NCBI GenBank assembly: GCA_945887855.1 | Contig: CAMCZP010000025.1 | Span: 1 to 32,300 of the forward strand | DNA from: Leptospira interrogans serovar Manilae | Lineage (GTDB): Bacteria > Spirochaetota > Leptospiria > Leptospirales > Leptospiraceae | Reading direction: 5' to 3' | DNA length: 32,300 bases | In this document: positions 26,547 to 32,300 of the stretch, piece after piece | How the letters are laid out: every line of letters starts with the position of its first letter | Position numbering within the stretch: position 1 is the first letter of the stretch | Program-made: the position numbers and the translations under genes | The notes under the pieces: model-generated | The model's input: the letters and a program-made list of their open reading frames with translations, nothing else | Database searches by the model: none | Told to the model about the DNA's origin: nothing

Positions 26547-27575
26547 TTACTCACTATAAATACCAATTTTCTCCGCAAAAAATTGTAGGAGTGCATGATT
26601 TAACCATCTTCCATCTGGAATATCATGTGTTTTTTTCGTTAAAAATCCAATATGTCCACCACCTTTAGTTAAGATAGGAAGAATATTTGGTAGTTTGGTC
26701 CAATTCACAGATTTAAATCCATCATCTGGAATCAAGGGATCATCCTCAGCATGTATTACGATTCCATGCTGTGAGACACCATAGATATAATTTAATGCTG
26801 AACAATCTTTGTAGTAATCCAAAGCTCCTTTGTATCCATACATGGGTGCTGTTAAGTAGTCATCAAAATCAAACATAGATTCAGCTGTAAGTGCCTGTTC
26901 TTTTTTTTGGAGGGATACTCTAATAATATTTCTCCTTAACTTATCTTTAAATGAATATAAAAAGAAATCTTTATAAAATTTTCCCTTTAATGAATCAATA
27001 TGATCGCAAGCATTCTTTAGATCTAAAGGTGGTGATACAGCTGAAAATAATTTAATATAAATCCTATTTTTTTCTCCGAGATATTTTAAAATAGAATTGG
27101 CAGAAAGTGAAAAACCGCATAATATTAAATTTTTACAAATACTTTCATAAACATATTTAACAACCCTTTCTATATCATCACTATTTCCTGCATTATAGAT
27201 TCCACTCGAAAGTCCCTCTCCTTCTCCACATCCCCTTTGGTTAACCCGTATGATACCAAAGCCTGCTTTTAGTGCTGCTTCTGCAAGTGTTACAATATAA
27301 TGACTATCTGCAGAGCCTTCCATACCGTGTATTAAGATTAGATAGTAACCATTAAATGGTATGGGAGCTTTTTTATACTTAGATAATGGATAGTTATGAT
27401 GCAAACAGATGATGTCGTCTGTTGAGTCCTTCATCTCTAGAAATATATTTTCATATAAGTATTCTGTTTTTAAAAGATTTTTGGGAGGAAAAAAAGAGCT
27501 AAATATTGTTTGGGAGTGTTTGTTTTTTAGGAATCTATGGTGGGTAAAGCTTTTTATTTCAAAACTTCTTTCCAT
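26547..27575 (-). CDS. YheT-type alpha/beta hydrolase
   Basis: The 342-residue protein begins with a YheT/ABHD1-like segment (FLKNKHSQTIFSSFFP) and has LILIHGMEGSADSHYI (79-94) at the oxyanion region, RVNQRGCGEGEG (110-121), nucleophile Ser156 in CGFSLSANSILKYLG, Asp in AEDDPLIP and His in GGGHIGF, a complete triad. YheT is more often GFSLGGN; here SLSAN. It is probably an esterase or lipase of the inner membrane or cytosol; the substrate is unknown. Its ATG overlaps the preceding small gene by 22 bases, with GAGGAT eight bases ahead. Confidence 0.88.
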   Translation of the reverse strand: MERSFEIKSFTHHRFLKNKHSQTIFSSFFPPKNLLKTEYLYENIFLEMKDSTDDIICLHHNYPLSKYKKAPIPFNGYYLILIHGMEGSADSHYIVTLAEAALKAGFGIIRVNQRGCGEGEGLSSGIYNAGNSDDIERVVKYVYESICKNLILCGFSLSANSILKYLGEKNRIYIKLFSAVSPPLDLKNACDHIDSLKGKFYKDFFLYSFKDKLRRNIIRVSLQKKEQALTAESMFDFDDYLTAPMYGYKGALDYYKDCSALNYIYGVSQHGIVIHAEDDPLIPDDGFKSVNWTKLPNILPILTKGGGHIGFLTKKTHDIPDGRWLNHALLQFFAEKIGIYSE

Positions 27576-27883
27576 TCCTTTTCATCCTCTTTTTCTAATA
27601 GTTTTTTATCGGATAAAAATTTACGAAAATTCTTTAGCACAAGAATTGACTTTCGTTGGAGTTCCAAAAATTCTTCTTGAAAATTATCTTGCAAAAAGAA
27701 TTGTAAATAGTCATCGATTTCATAAGCAGATAGATCTTCTAAGAGTATGGGATCTTCACTTTCCTCATACAGATGACCCAAGTATTGGAAGAGAAGTCCA
27801 AAAATTTGGGCATCCTCTTCTCTTTTTGTTAGGTCAAGAAATTCTCTTACAATTGAATCTAATTCTGGACTAGGTTGGGACAT
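27554..27883 (-). CDS. small acidic hypothetical protein, 109 residues
   Basis: I do not recognise this protein. It is acidic and helical, with leucine-rich stretches ([43 protein letters not shown]) and a charged C-terminus; no signal peptide or membrane segment is seen. It overlaps clpP by 14 bases upstream and the YheT-like gene by 22 downstream, so it belongs to this operon. A frame on the opposite strand covers the same DNA but lacks operon context. Confidence 0.7.
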   Translation of the reverse strand: MSQPSPELDSIVREFLDLTKREEDAQIFGLLFQYLGHLYEESEDPILLEDLSAYEIDDYLQFFLQDNFQEEFLELQRKSILVLKNFRKFLSDKKLLEKEDEKEWKEVLK

Positions 27884-28469
27884 GGATGGATTGAACTATA
27901 GAATCCACTATACCATATTTCACTGCTTCCTCAGCTGTCATATAATAGTCCCTATCCGTATCCTGGACGATTTTTTCATAGGGCTGATTGCATTCTTCCG
28001 CAAGGATTCTATTAAGCTTATCTTTTGTTTTGCGAATTTCTTCTGCATGGATTTTTATATCTGTGGCAGTGGCAACTATTTGACCTCCAATGGAAGGCTG
28101 GTGAATCATAACCTTTCCCGATGGCCAAACAAATCTGCGACCTTTCTGACCGGCACATAGCAATAGAGAGCCCATAGAGGCGGCCATTCCCATACAAACC
28201 GTTGCAACAGGTGAAGTAATCATCTTCATTGTATCATAGATTGTCATACCACTTGTGATCACACCACCGGGGCTATTGATATAAAATGTGATTTCTTTAC
28301 CGGGCTCAAGCATTTCCAAATACATAAGCTTACTAACTATTTCCTTAGCGGAGTCATCCATGACTGGACCCCAAAGAAAAATCTTTCTCTGTTCTAAGAA
28401 TTTTTTAGATATGGGTGCATTTTTTATTTCTTCCAGTATATCTGGAACTTTTTCTTCTGTTTCAGGCAT
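27870..28469 (-). CDS. clpP: ATP-dependent Clp protease proteolytic subunit ClpP
   Basis: The 199-residue protein has the full ClpP triad: Ser98 in [12 protein letters not shown], His123 in MIHQPS and Asp172 in [27 protein letters not shown] (62-69) forms the oxyanion loop. It makes the 14-subunit chamber that works with ClpA, ClpX or ClpC. AAGGA nine bases before the ATG supports the start. The gene lies 85 bases after ftsB and leads into the two small overlapping genes downstream. Confidence 0.96.
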   Translation of the reverse strand: MPETEEKVPDILEEIKNAPISKKFLEQRKIFLWGPVMDDSAKEIVSKLMYLEMLEPGKEITFYINSPGGVITSGMTIYDTMKMITSPVATVCMGMAASMGSLLLCAGQKGRRFVWPSGKVMIHQPSIGGQIVATATDIKIHAEEIRKTKDKLNRILAEECNQPYEKIVQDTDRDYYMTAEEAVKYGIVDSIVQSIHVPT

Positions 28470-28554
28470 TTCTTTTTATCCTTTTGAAGGCTACTCTAGA
28501 TGACAGTTTCTATTGGGGTAGATATTCTTCTAGCTTTAATTTTGGGAGGAAGGA

Positions 28555-30649
<2,095 letters not shown>

Positions 30650-31705
30650 TTATTTTAAATATATAATTCTTTCTCCCCATTTATAAAAGAGAGGTGTAAA
30701 GAAAAATATTAAAGTAGATATAAATAAGAGGTAGTTAACAAATTTTTTATCCCTCGGACTATAATTCTTAGTGTTGAGAGCAAAAGCAAAAAAGAATGTT
30801 GGAAAAAAAATAATTGTAAATACCCTAGTTGTATCAAATGTAAAACAAGTAATTATAAAAGAATATATTAAATTAATAATATGGATATAGTTTTTTTTAA
30901 ATATACAATCATAGATAAAAATTCCCCACAAGCCGAATAAAAAACCGTACAACCCTTTAAAAAAGTTAGTGAAATTATTATTAATTATTTCATTAAATGT
31001 GAGAGATTTTACTATACTAACTCTAAAATCATTTATATTTAATTGATTCATATAAAAGATTAGATGAGAACTAAATCTAATAATCATGGCAATTCCAAGC
31101 AATGATAAAAGATTTATAATAAATATTTTTATATTCTTTTCAAAATATGTTTGAATAATAATAATCATGAGTGTTATAAGTAAAAATTGAAAAAAGTGAT
31201 TGGTTAATCCTAATGAAATAATTATTATGAATACTACACAAAAATAAATATTATTTTTATATTTTAGATCTTTATCCTGAATCCATTTGAAGAGAAGTAC
31301 TACGAGAATTGAAAAAAAGAAAGTATAGGTATCAGAAAAAGCAATCCATGTTTTTTGAATCAAAGTTATAGGACTTATGGAATAGATTAAGCCCATTATA
31401 ATCCCCCAATAATAACCATAATTATAAGAGAAGAATAAAAATATTAGCCCATAGGATAGATATCTAACGTTCTCAAAATATCTAACAAAATCCTCAGGTG
31501 TTGGTCTATAATTTAATAAATAAAGATGATATGGAGTAAAAAGAGAATCAAAATTATAATTATCTGATAGGGGCGTCTGAGATAAGAAGTATAATCCTGT
31601 ATTATAAACTCTTGATTCCATCTTAATTTGAAAAATAAAGTTTGTTACCTCTTTTATTACCAAAGTAAATAAAATTGTAAAAAATAATATTTTTAATATT
31701 TTCAA
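30650..31705 (-). CDS. polytopic membrane protein, possibly a GT-C glycosyltransferase
   Basis: The 351-residue protein consists mainly of hydrophobic segments (about ten) rich in Ile, Phe, Leu and Tyr. A luminal loop after the first segment contains NYNFDSLFTPYHLYLL and a later WIAFSDTYTFFF, similar in style to GT-C glycosyltransferases and polysaccharide polymerases, though I see no diagnostic motif. Codons are strikingly A/T-ending compared with neighbours, as in many O-antigen genes acquired by transfer. The neighbouring dTDP-glucose 4,6-dehydratase supports a surface-polysaccharide role. Function within that pathway is not determined. Confidence 0.6.
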   Translation of the reverse strand: MKILKILFFTILFTLVIKEVTNFIFQIKMESRVYNTGLYFLSQTPLSDNYNFDSLFTPYHLYLLNYRPTPEDFVRYFENVRYLSYGLIFLFFSYNYGYYWGIIMGLIYSISPITLIQKTWIAFSDTYTFFFSILVVLLFKWIQDKDLKYKNNIYFCVVFIIIISLGLTNHFFQFLLITLMIIIIQTYFEKNIKIFIINLLSLLGIAMIIRFSSHLIFYMNQLNINDFRVSIVKSLTFNEIINNNFTNFFKGLYGFLFGLWGIFIYDCIFKKNYIHIINLIYSFIITCFTFDTTRVFTIIFFPTFFFAFALNTKNYSPRDKKFVNYLLFISTLIFFFTPLFYKWGERIIYLK

Positions 31706-31720
31706 TTATTTATAATACCC

Positions 31721-31811
31721 AGATTTCTAATCAGAAATCTAGTGATATGCATTTTTGCATAGGATTCATACCGCTCCGCGGGGCTTTTTGCAGGGTAAAA
31801 AGTCTTACGGT
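31721..31811. repeat. cluster of hairpins resembling a dispersed intergenic repeat
   Basis: In 91 bases there are AGATTTCT-AATC-AGAAATCT (31721-31740, perfect), ATGCA-TTTT-TGCAT (31747-31760, perfect), and CTTTTT-N7-AAAAAG (31784-31802) enclosed by ACCG (31770) and CGGT (31808). The segment CCGCTCCGCGGGG is far more G+C-rich than the flanks. The CTTTTT/AAAAAG arms recall those in the 97-bp repeats, but the sequences do not align over their length. Confidence 0.55.
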
Positions 31812-31901
31812 CAGTTATCTATCAAAATTCATTTGAATCAATGAATAATTGATTCCTTTTTCATTTCATTAGAAATCTGAGTAATAAATGTAAAATAGTC
31901 C

Positions 31902-32300
31902 TTATTTTGAACCATACTGATTCTGGTAGTACTGTAAATATTCTCCACTGAGTATCTCAGACCACCAACTTTCATTTTGGATGTACCAATCAATTGTTTC
32001 TTGTATTGCAGTGTCAAAGTCATATTTTGGCTTCCAACCGAGTTCTTTTTCTATTTTAGAAGGATCTATAGCATAGCGAAAATCATGTCCGGGTCTATCT
32101 TTTACATAGGTAATCAATCGATTGTGGGGCTTTTTATTTGGAAAATGTTCATCCATTTTTGCACAGATAGTTTCCACAATTTCCAAATTGTTTTTTTCAT
32201 TTCGAGTACCAATATTGTACGACTCCCCTATTCTTCCTTTTTCCAAAACTAAAAGGATTGCATGACAATGATCTTTTACAAAAAGCCAGTCCCGAATGTT
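31902..32300 (-). CDS. rfbB: dTDP-glucose 4,6-dehydratase, C-terminal part
   Basis: The frame is open to the window's end, so the N-terminal part is missing. The visible 132 residues begin NIRDWLFVKDHCHAILLVLE, then KGRIGESYNIGTRNE, VKDRPGHDFRYAIDPSKIEKELGWKPK and TIDWYIQNESWWSEIL, all hallmarks of RfbB/RmlB. The enzyme makes dTDP-4-keto-6-deoxyglucose for dTDP-rhamnose and related sugars. It is separated from the membrane protein downstream by 196 bases that hold a hairpin cluster. Other rml genes probably lie beyond the window. Confidence 0.95.
   Translation of the reverse strand, partial: NIRDWLFVKDHCHAILLVLEKGRIGESYNIGTRNEKNNLEIVETICAKMDEHFPNKKPHNRLITYVKDRPGHDFRYAIDPSKIEKELGWKPKYDFDTAIQETIDWYIQNESWWSEILSGEYLQYYQNQYGSK

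Noticed and set aside
27409..27873. A 154-residue plus-strand frame opposite the small acidic gene and the YheT-like gene
   Set aside because: It is antisense to genes in a tight operon, has no recognisable features, and looks like a by-product of their codon use.

Overview
The window is AT-rich DNA (roughly one third G+C by eye) from a bacterium that looks like a Leptospira-type spirochaete. The reasons are a flgG-flgA-flgH-flgI-flgJ cluster, several lipoproteins with loose spirochaete-style lipoboxes, a secreted helical protein resembling the leptospiral flagellar-coiling protein FcpA, and several conserved but nameless proteins in tight operons. This taxonomic call is inference; no rRNA or tRNA gene is visible.

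Layout. 1-3300 (+): the 3' part of an AsmA/YdbH-like envelope protein, a lipoprotein with a YdbL (DUF1318)-like C-terminus, and a FAD oxidoreductase, all overlapping. 3251-7230 (-): flagellar rod, P-ring and L-ring genes flgG, flgA, flgH, flgI and a muramidase-less flgJ, read toward the oxidoreductase. 7296-8438 (-): a solitary DNA methyltransferase. 8439-9067: a gene-free stretch with strong hairpins. 9068-12346 (+): a degenerate MobA-like protein, a 592-residue unknown and a nitrilase-fold protein that has lost its catalytic residues. 12325-17644 (-): a compact Fe-S cluster assembly operon, sufC-sufD-Rieske-sufS-sufU-sufT, ending in rlmN; no sufB is present. 17902-20570 (+): a GHKL-ATPase/HDOD fusion and a von Willebrand A-like protein, closed by a hairpin terminator. 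20621-24555 (-): the FcpA-like protein with its own promoter, then topA and dgt. 24632-26409 (+): a DedA membrane protein, an HNH endonuclease and a small lipoprotein. 26547-30310 (-): eno-ftsB, clpP, a small acidic protein and a YheT-type hydrolase, with a clear promoter ahead of eno. 30650-32300 (-): a very AT-rich polytopic membrane protein and the 3' part of dTDP-glucose 4,6-dehydratase, probably the edge of a surface-polysaccharide locus.

How the genes work together. The SUF genes mobilise cysteine sulfur (SufS, SufU), assemble clusters (SufC, SufD) and deliver them (SufT); RlmN, at the operon's end, is itself a [4Fe-4S] radical-SAM enzyme. The flagellar genes build the part of the periplasmic flagellum between rod and hook. 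The first two genes fit the YdbH/YnbE/YdbL system for lipid traffic between the inner and outer membranes. The eno-ftsB pairing is the same as in enterobacteria.

The most notable non-coding structure is a 97-bp element present twice (25857-25953 and 26421-26517) that flanks a small lipoprotein gene. The first copy is read in frame into that gene's N-terminus. A hairpin cluster of similar style lies at 31721-31811.
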